Positions 14,573 to 23,240 of a stretch of DNA of 64,000 nt are shown one piece after another (position 1 is the first letter of the stretch; every line of letters starts with the position of its first letter). The notes below the pieces were generated by a model. It was not told where the DNA came from and searched no databases. It saw only the letters and a program-made list of their open reading frames with translations. Made by a program: the position numbers and the translations under genes. Where the stretch lies: the NCBI GenBank assembly GCA_036502025.1, contig DASXZJ010000025.1, positions 1 to 64,000 of the forward strand. The letters are read 5' to 3'. This DNA comes from Bog-473 sp036502025. GTDB taxonomy: Bacteria > Actinomycetota > Acidimicrobiia > Acidimicrobiales > RAAP-2.

Positions 14573-16111
14573 TCAGGCCTGCACCTCGTCGGTGGCCCAG
14601 CCCCGGGCGCGCTCGACGGCCCGTTGCCACACGACGTAGAGCGCATCGTTCAGCTCGACGGGTAGCGCGGGTTCGAACTGCGCCGACGACGTCCAGAGAT
14701 CGGACAGGTCACCCAGCGAGCCCCAGACCCCCTCGGCCAACCCGGCCAGCGTGGCGGCGCCGAGCGCGGTCGACTCGAGCGACTGGGGCCGAGCGACCGG
14801 CATGGCGCTCTGCTCGGCCTGGAGTTGGAGGAGGAGGTCCATGGCAGCCGCACCCCCATCAGCCCGCAGCGCGGACAAGGGGAGTGACGAGGCGGCCGAC
14901 ATGGCATCGGTCATGTCGCGCACCTGAAAGGCCATGGCCTCGACGCAGGCGCGGGCGAGCTGGGCCCGACCGGCGCCTCGGGTGATGCCGGTGATGATGC
15001 CGCGGGCGGCCGGGTCCCACCAGGGACTGCCGAGACCGGTGAGCGCGGGCACGAAGGTGACGCCGCCGCTGTCGTTGACCGACCCGGCCAGGGGCCCGAC
15101 CTCGTCGGCGGACCCGATGATGCCGAGGCCGTCGCGCAACCACTGGATGGCCGCGCCCGAGACGAACGTCGAGCCTTCCAGCGCGTAGGCCACCGGCGCC
15201 GGTGCGTGCGCGCCGAGGTCCCAGGCCACGCTGACCGTGAGGCCGTCGGGGGCGGTCGGTCGGTCGGGGCCCACGTTGGCCAGCACGAAGCTGCCCGTCC
15301 CGTAGGTGACCTTGACCATCCCCGGGTCGAAGCAGGCCTGCCCGAACAGCGCGGCCTGCTGGTCGCCGAGCACGCCCGAGACCGGGACGCCGGAGAGCAC
15401 CGCGGTGGCCGGGCCCAAGTCGGGCAGCACGGCGTGGCCGACGCGCCCGGCCGACGGCCGCACCTCGGGCAGGGTGTGCTCGGGGACAGCGAAGAGCGCG
15501 CAGAGGTCGGGGGACCAGGTGCGGGTGGCCGTATCGAGCAGCATGGTGCGGCTGGCGTTGGACGGGTCGGTGACGAAGGCGCCGGTGGTGGGGCCCCCGG
15601 TCAGGTTCCACAGCACCCAGGCGTCGACCGTGCCGAAGGCGAGCGCGGGGTCCTCGGGGGTGAGGGGGAGGTCGCCGTGGCGCAGCAGCCAGGTGATCTT
15701 GGTGGCGGTGAAGTAGGAGTCCAGCATGAGCCCGGTGGTACGGCGCACCAGGGGGAGGTGGCCCGCCTGCTCGAGCTCGGCGCAGATGGCGGCGGTGCGG
15801 CGGTCCTGCCAGACGATGGCGTTGTGCAGGGGCCGCCCGGTGGTGCGGTCGAAGGCGACCAGGGTCTCGCGCTGGTTGGTGACCCCGATGGCGGCCACGG
15901 TGCCCCCGGCGTCGGCCAGGCGCCGGCCCACCTCGGCCAGGGTGGCGCGCACGGCCTCCCAGATCTCGGCCGGATCGTGCTCGACCCAGCCCGGCCGGGG
16001 GAAGTGCTGGGTGAGCTCCCGGTAGGCGACGTCGGTCACCCGGGCCTGCTCGTCGACGACGAGGGCCCGCACCCCGGTGGTTCCGGCGTCGATGGCCACC
16101 ACATTCGTCAT
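14573..16111 (-). CDS. glpK: Glycerol kinase
   Basis: The 512-aa FGGY-family kinase phosphorylates glycerol with ATP to sn-glycerol-3-phosphate. Seen: AIDAGTTGVRALVVD at the N-terminus (phosphate loop), GVTNQRETLVAFDRTTGRPL with IVWQDRR, SYFTATKITWLL, the ATP-side GVLGDQQAALFGQACFDPG with VKVTYGTGSFVLANVG, and VEAMAFQVRDMTDAM near 410. The glycerol-contact pattern (QRET, WQDRR) favours GlpK over xylulokinase. No glpF or glpD neighbour is present. It is transcribed away from nrdJ, and its promoter must lie in the 16112-16280 interval, where no obvious operator was found. Confidence 0.92.
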   Translation of the reverse strand: MTNVVAIDAGTTGVRALVVDEQARVTDVAYRELTQHFPRPGWVEHDPAEIWEAVRATLAEVGRRLADAGGTVAAIGVTNQRETLVAFDRTTGRPLHNAIVWQDRRTAAICAELEQAGHLPLVRRTTGLMLDSYFTATKITWLLRHGDLPLTPEDPALAFGTVDAWVLWNLTGGPTTGAFVTDPSNASRTMLLDTATRTWSPDLCALFAVPEHTLPEVRPSAGRVGHAVLPDLGPATAVLSGVPVSGVLGDQQAALFGQACFDPGMVKVTYGTGSFVLANVGPDRPTAPDGLTVSVAWDLGAHAPAPVAYALEGSTFVSGAAIQWLRDGLGIIGSADEVGPLAGSVNDSGGVTFVPALTGLGSPWWDPAARGIITGITRGAGRAQLARACVEAMAFQVRDMTDAMSAASSLPLSALRADGGAAAMDLLLQLQAEQSAMPVARPQSLESTALGAATLAGLAEGVWGSLGDLSDLWTSSAQFEPALPVELNDALYVVWQRAVERARGWATDEVQA

Positions 16112-16280
16112 GCGGGGGCGAGGCTACCCGCGGTGAATTCGGGGTTCCGGGGGGTCGGGTTGGGGGCGACGGGGGCGGCCGATCGGAGGCTGAGTGGGTC
16201 AGTGGGGGGCATATCCGGTGCCCCGGCGCGCAAACCATCGCGAGCAGCCCGTGACCTGGTCGGATGCGAGGGGTCAACCG

Positions 16281-16310
16281 TTGACAAGGGCGTAACTACA
16301 ATGCTGTAAT
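16281..16310 (+). promoter_or_regulatory. nrdJ promoter
   Basis: A perfect -35 TTGACA at 16281-16286 and a -10 TGTAAT at 16305-16310 are separated by 18 bases, placing transcription start near 16317. Two NrdR boxes lie directly downstream. The rest of the 369-base glpK-nrdJ interval holds the leader and nothing else recognised. No cobalamin riboswitch box was seen. Confidence 0.65.
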
Positions 16311-16311
16311 G

Positions 16312-16327
16312 ACACAGCATCTCGTGT
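16312..16327. promoter_or_regulatory. NrdR box 1
   Basis: ACACAGCATCTCGTGT matches the NrdR consensus acaCwAtATaTwGtgt in its symmetric outer arms and central AT. It sits at the predicted transcription start of nrdJ. NrdR is the ATP/dATP-sensing repressor of ribonucleotide reductase genes (established). Confidence 0.75.
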
Positions 16328-16343
16328 CTCTGGGGAGGGTCAG

Positions 16344-16359
16344 CCACAACATCTTGTGG
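16344..16359. promoter_or_regulatory. NrdR box 2
   Basis: CCACAACATCTTGTGG is a palindrome matching the NrdR core CwAtATaTwG at most positions. Its centre is 32 bp from the centre of box 1, three helical turns, which is the spacing known for paired NrdR sites. Confidence 0.78.
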
Positions 16360-16480
16360 TTAGGCTGGTACGTGCCCTCGCTGAGCGCAGGAAGACAACA
16401 TGCGCCGTGAGACGCCGCTTCGAGGGTTCGGGGTGGCGCCGCTGTCGGCACCGACGAGCAACCAGGAGGATCCCCACGCC

Positions 16481-19400
16481 ATGGCCATCGCCCCCCAGCG
16501 ATCAGAAATCGGCATCCGACGCCACTTCACCACCGAGGGTGTGCACCCCTACGACGAGGTGAATTGGGAGCGGCGTGACGCCCGCATCACCAACTACCGC
16601 GACGGCGCGGTGGCCTTCGAGCAGCTGGGCGTGGAGGTGCCCGAGTTCTGGAGCGTGAACGCCACCAATATCTTGGCGCAGAAGTACTTCCGGGGGACCC
16701 TCAACACCCCGGGGCGGGAGTCCTCGCTCCGGCAGGTGGCCGACCGGGTGGCCGACACGATCACCGCCTGGGGCCTGAAGGACGGCTACTTCGCCGACGA
16801 CGTGGAAGCGGAGATCTTCAACCACGAGCTCAAGCACCTCATCATCCACCAGAAGGCCGCTTTCAACTCACCGGTGTGGTTCAACATCGGCGTGGCCGGG
16901 GTGCCCCAGCAGGCGAGTGCGTGTCAGCCGTACCGCGCCCTGGTGAGCACGCCCGAAGGCCTGGTTCCAATTGGTCGCCTCGTCGAGGAGGACGCGGTCG
17001 GCCGAAAGGTGTTCGATGCTCACGGTGTCACACAGATCGTGGCGGTGAAGAACAACGGCAGGAAGCCGGTGTTGCGGATTCACACGAAGTCGGGCCACGA
17101 GCTTGATGCCACTGGCGATCACCTCGTCTGGAGAGCGAGCGATGACCGCCATGGGGCGTTCGTCCCAGCCGCCGAACTTCGTCCGAACGACAAGGTCACC
17201 TGGCACCGGTCCGAATCGTTCGGGACCGGAGAGATCTCCGGCCGTGAGGTGGCCGAGGCCGCACTGGCCGGCTGGCTCCAGTCCGACGGGTTCGTCGGCC
17301 AGTACCAAGGGACCAACCGGTCGTTGACCATTGAGGCGATGACGGTCACCGAATCTGAGCGGCAATGGGTCCTCGACGCCCTCGATGTCGTTTTCCCGGA
17401 CGTCCATCGCCACGAACGAACGGTGCCCACACAAGATCAATCGCTGGACTGCCGTCGCATCCGACTTTATGGAGCGGGACTGGTCGATTTCGTAGAGAAG
17501 TGGGGACTGCGTACCCGCGGTGTCGACATGACGGTGCCGGAGAGTCTGTTCGAAGCGCCCCTCCCCGTGATCGGCGCGTACCTGCGCAGCGTTTTTCAGG
17601 CCGAGGGGTACGTGTCGATCCGCGAGCGCTCGGCCGTTATCGGTCTCGACATGATTTCCGAGGGCGTGATTCGGGGAATGCAGGGACTGTTGGCGCGATT
17701 CGGGATCTTCTCGCGGGTTCGCGTCAAGGCTGACTCCCGTGACAACCGGAAGGGCATCTGGTCGCTGACGATCAGGACGCTGGGTGACCGGATCACTTTC
17801 GCGGATGAGATCGGGTTCATCGACGCCCGCAAGGAGTCGAAGCTTCGCCAGAGCCTTGAACTCGAAGGGCGCCGGTCACAGGCGACCAAGCGCCTTGAAA
17901 TTGAGCGGATAGAGGAACTCGGAGAGATGGACGTCTTCGACATCCAGACCGAGAGCGGCGAATACCTGAGCGGCAACCTACGGGTGCACAACTGCTTCAT
18001 CCTCTCGGTGGAGGACCAGATGGACTCGATCCTCAACTGGTACACCGAGGAGGGGATCATCTTCAAGGGCGGCTCGGGGGCCGGCGTGAACCTCTCGAAG
18101 ATCCGCTCGTCGCACGAGCTGCTCAAGGGCGGTGGCACGGCGTCGGGCCCGGTCAGCTTCATGCGCGGTGCCGACGCGTCGGCCGGCACCATCAAGTCGG
18201 GTGGCAAGACGCGGCGCGCCGCCAAGATGGTCATCCTCGACGTCGACCACCCCGACGTGGAGGACTTCATCTGGTGCAAGGCCATCGAGGAGCGCAAGGC
18301 GCGGGTGCTGCGCGACGCCGGCTTCGACATGGACCTCGACGGGGCCGACAGCCACTCCACGCAGTACCAGAACGCCAACAACTCGGTGCGGGTGACCGAC
18401 GAGTTCATGGAGGCGGTCATTGACGGCCGCGACTGGAACCTGATCGCCCGGACCGACGGGTCCACGGTGCGCACCGTGCCCGCCCGCGACCTCTTCCGCC
18501 AGATCGCCCACTCGGCCTGGGAGTGCGCCGACCCCGGCCTGCAGTACGACACCACCATCAACCGCTGGCACACCGCGCCGCTCACCGGCCGGATCAACGG
18601 CAGCAACCCGTGCTCGGAGTACGTGCACCTCGACAACTCGGCCTGCAACCTGGCCAGCATGAACCTGCTCAAGTTCCTCGACGGGAACGACGAGTTCGAC
18701 GTCGAGGGCTTCAAGGCCGGCGTGTCCGTCGTGTTCACCGGCCAGGAGATCCTGGTCGGCAACGCCGACTACCCGACTGAGAAGATCGGCGAGACGACGC
18801 GGGCCTTCCGGGAGCTCGGCATCGGCTACGCCAACCTGGGCGCGCTGCTCATGGCTCAGGGCCTGCCCTATGACTCCGACGCCGGCCGGGCCTGGGCGGC
18901 GGCCATCACCGCATTGCTGACCGGCCACGCCTACGCCACCTCGGGCCGCACGGCGGCGCGCATGGGGCCGTTCGCCGGCTTCCACGACAACGCCGAGGCG
19001 ATGACCAACGTGCTGCGCATGCACCAGGCCGAAGCGGCCCGCATCGACGAGGACGTCGTCCCGCCCGAACTGCTCTCGGCGGCTCAGGAGTCCTGGGACG
19101 AGGCGGTGGAGCTGGCCGAGCAGTTCGGCGTGCGCAACTCCCAGGCCAGCGTGCTGGCGCCGACGGGCTGTCTGGTCGGGGGCACGCTGGTGTCGACCGG
19201 TCGTGGTCTCGTTCGCTTGCAGTCTTTGGGCGACCCTGACGGAACTAAGTGGCAGGACCTGGGGATCGACGTCGCTACTGACGAAGGTGTTCGCGAGGCG
19301 ACGAAGTTCTTCGTGAACGGCCTGGAGCCGGTCGTCACGGTGCAGTCCTCGCGGGGCTACCGGGTGCAGGGCACGACTACTCATCGGATCAAGGTGGTCA

Positions 19401-21736
19401 ACCCCGACAGCGGCGAGTGGGTGTGGCGGCGCTTTGGTGACATCAAGGCTGGCGAACTGGTTCCCCTGGCGCTGGGTTCGTTGGTGGGTGAGCCGCAGGA
19501 CGTGATCCTGCCGCCGCTGGCCGACGCCTACTGGACCGGCGAGCACCACGTCCAGGTGCCCCGGCGGATGACGGCGGAGCTCGCCGAGGTCCTTGGGTAC
19601 TTCATGGGAGACGGTTCGTTGCACAGCCACGGGTTGCGATTCTGCGTGGCCAACACGGACTTCGACGTCCTGGAACGACTGCAGATGCTTGCCAAGGAGT
19701 GCTTCGGTGTTTCGGTCAAGCAGACACCGAAGCCGGGGTACATCGAGGCTCGCATCGACTCGGTGCGTCTCGCTCTGTGGTGGGAGGCCTGTGGCTTCGC
19801 CAAGCGCAGCCCCTCCGAGGGCCACGTGGGCAAGGGCTATGAAGCCCACATCCCCGACGCCGTGCTCCACGCCAACGACGGCGCGGTGTACGCCGCCTTC
19901 CTGCGCGGCCTGTACGAGGCTGATGGGGACACGGGTGCCGGGTACCCGACGTTGAAGAACACATCGGTCCAGATGGTGCGAGACGTGCAGTCGATGCAGC
20001 TCGCCCTGGGGTTTCCTTCCACCCTGTCGGTGAAGGACCGGACGAACGATTCGAGCTGGGGCAACGCTCCCCTCGCCACCCTGCGTCTCCTGAATGCCTC
20101 GTACAACTCGAGGTGGTTGGGCGAGGTGGGGTTCATGGGCTCCCGCAAGAACGCCGCCGTGCACGTGGCCGACGTCGCGACCGCCCAGACAGGTCGAATG
20201 GACTACATCCCGCTCACCCGGGATCTGGTGGACCGGTTGGCCCCTGAGAATCACCGGCTCCGGAAGGTCCTGTTGATGGAAATGGCGCGGGGTCGGGTGA
20301 GTCGTCGTATCGCCACGGAGCTCTTCGAGCGGACCGGTGATGCTGAGCTCGGACATCTGCTCGGCTTCTTCTACGACACCGTGGGATCGTCAGAGCTGGG
20401 TGATGAGGAATTTACCTACGACCTGTCAGTGCCGGACAACGTGACCTACATAGCGAACGGCTTCGTGAGCCACAACACCATCGGCCTGCTCATGGACTGT
20501 GACACCACCGGGGTCGAGCCCGACCTCGGTCTGGTCAAGACCAAGAAGCTGGTGGGCGGCGGCACCATGTCGATCGTCAACCAGACGATCCCGCGGGCGC
20601 TGGTCAAGCTCGGCTACGGGCCGGACCAGGTGGTCGAGATCGTGGCCTACATCAACGAGCACATGTCGATCCTCGGGGCGCCCTACGTGGCTCCCGAGCA
20701 CCTGCCGGTGTTCGCCTGCTCCATGGGTGACAACACCATCCACTACTCGGGTCACATCCGCATGATGGGCGCCGTGCAGCCCTTCATCAGCGGGGCCATC
20801 TCCAAGACCGTGAACATGCCCGAGGACGTGACGGTCGAGGACGTCGAGCAGCTGCACGTCGACGCCTGGCGGCTGGGCATCAAGGCGGTGGCCATCTACC
20901 GGGACAACTGCAAGGTGGCCCAACCGCTGTCCACCACCAAGAAGGAAGGGATGGTCGTGCCCTACGGCGGCGACATCGCCCCTCCGGGATCCGAGGCCGA
21001 GGCCAAGGACCGTGCCGTGGCCGAGCGGATCGCCGAGCTCGAGGCGGCACTGCTGCACGAGCAGCAGCGCAAGACCGAGTCGGTGGTCGTCGGGGCCGTG
21101 CGGGAGCGCCTACCGCGCCGCCGCAGTTCGAAGACGTTCGCCTTCCGGGTGGCCGACTGCGAGGGCTACGTGACGGTGGGGGAGTACGAGGATGGGCGCC
21201 CCGGAGAGGTCTTCATCAACGTCTCCAAGCAGGGCTCGACGCTGGCCGGGATCATGGACGCCTTCTCCATCTCCCTGAGCCTGGGCCTGCAGCACCAGGT
21301 CCCGTTGGCCACCTACGTCCGAAAGTACACCAACATGAAGTTCGAGCCGGCCGGGATCACCGACGACGCCGACCTGCGCATCGCCACCAGCCTGGTCGAC
21401 TACATCTTCCGCCGCATTGCGCTCGACTACCTCTCGGTCGAGGAGCGCTCGGATCTGGGCATCTTCTCCACCTCCGAGCGTATGCAGCCGACCCTGCCCG
21501 GGGTCGAGGAGATGTCGACGCCGTCGGTCAGCCTCATCGACGACGGCATCTCGACGTCCCCCACCCACCCGGAGTTCGCGCCACCATCCCCGACGGCTGC
21601 GGCCGGCGGGGTGCAGCCCCTGGCCCGGGCCGAGCAGCGGGACGCCCCGTACTGCTACAGCTGCGGCAACGCCATGCAGCGGGCCGGCTCCTGCTACGTC
21701 TGCGGCAGTTGCGGCACGACCAGCGGCTGCTCCTAG
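16481..21736 (+). CDS. nrdJ: Class II (adenosylcobalamin-dependent) ribonucleotide reductase with two inteins
   Basis: The precursor is 1,751 aa. Removing two inteins (357 and 436 aa) leaves a 958-aa enzyme, normal for actinobacterial NrdJ, which reduces ribonucleotides to deoxyribonucleotides with a B12-generated thiyl radical. Extein landmarks: NSPVWFNIGVAGVPQQASA at the start of the core, CFILSVEDQMDSILNWYTEEG with the redox-active Cys just after intein 1, GGSGAGVNLSKIRS, NGSNPCSEYVHLDNSACNLAS with the radical-bearing Cys region, APTG/TIGLLMDCDTTG split by intein 2, and a C-terminal Cys-rich tail (CYSCGNAMQ, CYVCGSCG) that recycles the active-site disulfide. The ATG at 16481 is chosen over 16400 because AGGAGG lies at 16464-16469. 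Two NrdR boxes control the promoter. Confidence 0.95.
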   Translation: MAIAPQRSEIGIRRHFTTEGVHPYDEVNWERRDARITNYRDGAVAFEQLGVEVPEFWSVNATNILAQKYFRGTLNTPGRESSLRQVADRVADTITAWGLKDGYFADDVEAEIFNHELKHLIIHQKAAFNSPVWFNIGVAGVPQQASACQPYRALVSTPEGLVPIGRLVEEDAVGRKVFDAHGVTQIVAVKNNGRKPVLRIHTKSGHELDATGDHLVWRASDDRHGAFVPAAELRPNDKVTWHRSESFGTGEISGREVAEAALAGWLQSDGFVGQYQGTNRSLTIEAMTVTESERQWVLDALDVVFPDVHRHERTVPTQDQSLDCRRIRLYGAGLVDFVEKWGLRTRGVDMTVPESLFEAPLPVIGAYLRSVFQAEGYVSIRERSAVIGLDMISEGVIRGMQGLLARFGIFSRVRVKADSRDNRKGIWSLTIRTLGDRITFADEIGFIDARKESKLRQSLELEGRRSQATKRLEIERIEELGEMDVFDIQTESGEYLSGNLRVHNCFILSVEDQMDSILNWYTEEGIIFKGGSGAGVNLSKIRSSHELLKGGGTASGPVSFMRGADASAGTIKSGGKTRRAAKMVILDVDHPDVEDFIWCKAIEERKARVLRDAGFDMDLDGADSHSTQYQNANNSVRVTDEFMEAVIDGRDWNLIARTDGSTVRTVPARDLFRQIAHSAWECADPGLQYDTTINRWHTAPLTGRINGSNPCSEYVHLDNSACNLASMNLLKFLDGNDEFDVEGFKAGVSVVFTGQEILVGNADYPTEKIGETTRAFRELGIGYANLGALLMAQGLPYDSDAGRAWAAAITALLTGHAYATSGRTAARMGPFAGFHDNAEAMTNVLRMHQAEAARIDEDVVPPELLSAAQESWDEAVELAEQFGVRNSQASVLAPTGCLVGGTLVSTGRGLVRLQSLGDPDGTKWQDLGIDVATDEGVREATKFFVNGLEPVVTVQSSRGYRVQGTTTHRIKVVNPDSGEWVWRRFGDIKAGELVPLALGSLVGEPQDVILPPLADAYWTGEHHVQVPRRMTAELAEVLGYFMGDGSLHSHGLRFCVANTDFDVLERLQMLAKECFGVSVKQTPKPGYIEARIDSVRLALWWEACGFAKRSPSEGHVGKGYEAHIPDAVLHANDGAVYAAFLRGLYEADGDTGAGYPTLKNTSVQMVRDVQSMQLALGFPSTLSVKDRTNDSSWGNAPLATLRLLNASYNSRWLGEVGFMGSRKNAAVHVADVATAQTGRMDYIPLTRDLVDRLAPENHRLRKVLLMEMARGRVSRRIATELFERTGDAELGHLLGFFYDTVGSSELGDEEFTYDLSVPDNVTYIANGFVSHNTIGLLMDCDTTGVEPDLGLVKTKKLVGGGTMSIVNQTIPRALVKLGYGPDQVVEIVAYINEHMSILGAPYVAPEHLPVFACSMGDNTIHYSGHIRMMGAVQPFISGAISKTVNMPEDVTVEDVEQLHVDAWRLGIKAVAIYRDNCKVAQPLSTTKKEGMVVPYGGDIAPPGSEAEAKDRAVAERIAELEAALLHEQQRKTESVVVGAVRERLPRRRSSKTFAFRVADCEGYVTVGEYEDGRPGEVFINVSKQGSTLAGIMDAFSISLSLGLQHQVPLATYVRKYTNMKFEPAGITDDADLRIATSLVDYIFRRIALDYLSVEERSDLGIFSTSERMQPTLPGVEEMSTPSVSLIDDGISTSPTHPEFAPPSPTAAAGGVQPLARAEQRDAPYCYSCGNAMQRAGSCYVCGSCGTTSGCS
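16922..17992 (+). other. Intein 1 in NrdJ (LAGLIDADG type, 357 aa)
   Basis: The insert starts with Cys (CQPYRALVSTPEGLVPIG, block A), has block B GHELDATGDHLV with the T-x-x-H pair, and ends FDIQTESGEYLSGNLRVHN followed by extein Cys. A homing-endonuclease domain is present: ALAGWLQSDGFV and LRSVFQAEGYV are the two LAGLIDADG helices. All splicing residues (Cys1, block-B His, terminal His-Asn, Cys+1) are intact, so splicing is expected. The +1 Cys is the catalytic redox Cys of the reductase. Codon choice appears less GC-biased than in the surrounding extein, consistent with separate acquisition. Confidence 0.93.
19169..20476 (+). other. Intein 2 in NrdJ (LAGLIDADG type, 436 aa)
   Basis: The insert starts CLVGGTLVSTGRGLVRL, has block B GYRVQGTTTHRIKVV (T-x-x-H), endonuclease motifs LGYFMGDGSLHSH and FLRGLYEADGDTG, and ends TYDLSVPDNVTYIANGFVSHN with Thr as the +1 extein residue. 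It splits the conserved APTG-TIGLLMDCD loop of the reductase, which binds the substrate phosphate. Splicing residues are complete. The intein differs strongly from intein 1 in sequence and length, so they are independent insertions. Confidence 0.93.
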
Positions 21737-21769
21737 TCGGCGGTCCTTCAGCATCTCTGAGTAGACGGC

Positions 21770-21806
21770 CAGCAATGTCCCGTATCCCGTCAGCGGGACA
21801 TTGCTG
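21770..21806. terminator. Strong 13-bp hairpin between nrdJ and the HAD gene
   Basis: CAGCAATGTCCCG (21770-21782) and CGGGACATTGCTG (21794-21806) are perfect inverted arms around an 11-base loop. Position between two convergent genes suggests a bidirectional terminator, although no T-tract follows. It overlaps the last five codons of the HAD gene. The arm sequence GCAATGTCCCG recurs at 24548, so it may be a repeat-element end instead. Confidence 0.55.
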
Positions 21807-22464
21807 AGGTCGGGCTAGATCGGGGCAGAACCCCGGCCACCTCAAGCTCGGCCCGCAGTTGGGAGGACGAGCGGAACAGGACGGTCTGGATCCCCAACTC
21901 GCTGGCCGCCTCGAGGTTCTCGTCGGTGTCGTCAATCATCAACGTCGTGCTCGGCGTCAAGCCAAAACGGTCGAGCAGTCGCCTGAAGATGGCGGGCTCC
22001 GGCTTGGCCACTCCTTCCCGACCGGAGACAACGGTGCCGTCAAACCAACGGAGGAACGGAAAACGCTTCAGGCGGAGTGGATACGTCTCCGCCTCCATGT
22101 TGGTGAGGGCGTAGCAGGGAAGGCCGGTTCCTCTCACGGCTCGGAGCACCTCCACCGATCCGGCGTCGACGCCACCGATCATCTCCTCGCTGCGGCTCGA
22201 CCAGGCCCAGATCAGTTCGGAGAGCTCCGGATACCTGGACGCGAGCTCGGCGCACGATGCCGCGGTCGGGACGCCGCGGTCATGGGGCCGATGCCACGCC
22301 GGTGAACAGATCTCGGAAAGGAACCGTTCCATCTCCACCCCGTCCGCGAACAGCTTGCGGTAGAGGTGCCGGGGATTCCAATCAAGCAAGACGCCGCCCA
22401 CGTCGAACACGACAGCCCCGATCGGTGGACGCTCAGCAATGGTGTGAGAACGCACATCGGTCAT
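21790..22464 (-). CDS. HAD-superfamily phosphatase (HAD-IA type)
   Basis: The 224-aa protein is a haloacid-dehalogenase-like phosphohydrolase. Motif I is VVFDVGGVLLDWN (nucleophile Asp). The cap domain contains WHRPHDRGV and AWSSRSEEMIGG, motif II is the TN of CYALTNMEAE, motif III Lys is in VAKPEPAIF, and motif IV is LMIDDTDENLEAA. The second Asp of the usual DxD is replaced by Gly, as in several YihX-type members. The ATG at 22464 is used; a TTG or other start upstream would collide with the divergent gene. It is divergent by 15 bases from the DeoR regulator, which with the MFS gene forms one module. A sugar phosphate is a plausible substrate but not shown. Confidence 0.85.
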   Translation of the reverse strand: MTDVRSHTIAERPPIGAVVFDVGGVLLDWNPRHLYRKLFADGVEMERFLSEICSPAWHRPHDRGVPTAASCAELASRYPELSELIWAWSSRSEEMIGGVDAGSVEVLRAVRGTGLPCYALTNMEAETYPLRLKRFPFLRWFDGTVVSGREGVAKPEPAIFRRLLDRFGLTPSTTLMIDDTDENLEAASELGIQTVLFRSSSQLRAELEVAGVLPRSSPTSAMSR

Positions 22465-22466
22465 GT

Positions 22467-22472
22467 TAGATT
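22467..22472 (+). promoter_or_regulatory. -10 element for a leaderless deoR-type transcript
   Basis: TAGATT fits the actinobacterial TANNNT -10 and ends 7 bases before the ATG at 22480, so transcription would start at or near the start codon. There is no ribosome-binding site, which supports leaderless translation. Confidence 0.5.
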
Positions 22473-22479
22473 GAACAAT

Positions 22480-23238
22480 ATGGATGTGCTCACTCGCCAC
22501 CAGATGATCCTGCAGTCCCTCCGCCGGCGCAGCCCGGTGCTGGTCGGGGAGCTAGCCGGTGCACTCGATTGCTCAGAGATGACCGTGCGCCGTGATCTCG
22601 AGTCCTTGGAGCGCAGCGGGGGACTGCGACGGGTGCACGGCGGGGCCGTAAGTGTCTTTCTCAGCGCGGAGGAGACCCCCTACGGCATCCGGGCCCTCGA
22701 GTGCAGCGACGCCAAGGCGACGATCGGCGCCGCCGCGGCCGGTCTCCTGGCCGACGGGGAGACGATCATCCTCGACGGTGGCACTACCGCGATGGAGGTG
22801 GCACGAGCGATCCGCGGCCGGCGGTTGACCGTCATGCCGCTCGCCCTCAGGCCAGTCTTCGAGCTGCACGAGTGCCCGGACATCAAACTCCTCCTCCCGG
22901 GTGGCGAGGTCCGTCCGGGAGAATTGTCGTTGACGGGGAGTCTCACCGAACCATCATTTTCTCAGCTTCGATTCGACACGTGCGTGTTGAGTCCGTGCGG
23001 CATCGACGCCCAGGCGGGCATTACCACCCACCTTCTCGCCGAGACGGCGGTCAAGCGAGCAGCCGCCAGAGCCTCGCAGCGGGTCATCGTCGTGGCCGAC
23101 TCCTCGAAGCTCGGGCGAGTGGCGTTCGGCCACGTATGCGATCTCGATGAGATCGACATCGTTCTCACTGATGCGGGAGCCGACCAGCCCCGAGTGGAGG
23201 AATTGCGGGCGATGGGAGTCGACATCCGCTGCGTCTGA
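22480..23238 (+). CDS. DeoR-family transcriptional regulator
   Basis: A 252-aa regulator with an N-terminal DeoR helix-turn-helix (RHQMILQSLRRRSPVLVGEL, then MTVRRDLESLERSGGLRRVH and the GGAV hinge) and a C-terminal DeoRC sugar-phosphate-sensing domain. The latter has the conserved DGETIILDGGTTAMEVAR, LTGSLTEPSFSQLRFDTCVL and ASQRVIVVADSSKLG segments. Such proteins repress sugar or nucleoside catabolism until a phosphorylated sugar binds. The MFS gene follows after 2 bases, so the pair is an operon, and the HAD phosphatase is divergent. Together they look like an uptake, sensing and dephosphorylation module. The start is the ATG that fits the leaderless -10. Confidence 0.9.
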   Translation: MDVLTRHQMILQSLRRRSPVLVGELAGALDCSEMTVRRDLESLERSGGLRRVHGGAVSVFLSAEETPYGIRALECSDAKATIGAAAAGLLADGETIILDGGTTAMEVARAIRGRRLTVMPLALRPVFELHECPDIKLLLPGGEVRPGELSLTGSLTEPSFSQLRFDTCVLSPCGIDAQAGITTHLLAETAVKRAAARASQRVIVVADSSKLGRVAFGHVCDLDEIDIVLTDAGADQPRVEELRAMGVDIRCV

Positions 23239-23240
23239 CG

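Noticed and set aside
13041..14639. 532-codon plus-strand frame in the phosphoesterase region
   Set aside because: It is an out-of-frame shadow, Arg/Pro/His rich, of the phosphoesterase gene.
16112..16480. Possible cobalamin riboswitch before the B12-dependent reductase
   Set aside because: No B12-box sequence or stem arrangement was recognised; the interval is explained by a promoter and NrdR boxes.
17978..20356. A 792-codon open frame on the minus strand through nrdJ
   Set aside because: It is the antisense shadow of a strongly codon-biased high-GC gene; its translation has no domain or signal and is rich in Val/Gly/Arg/His as such shadows are.
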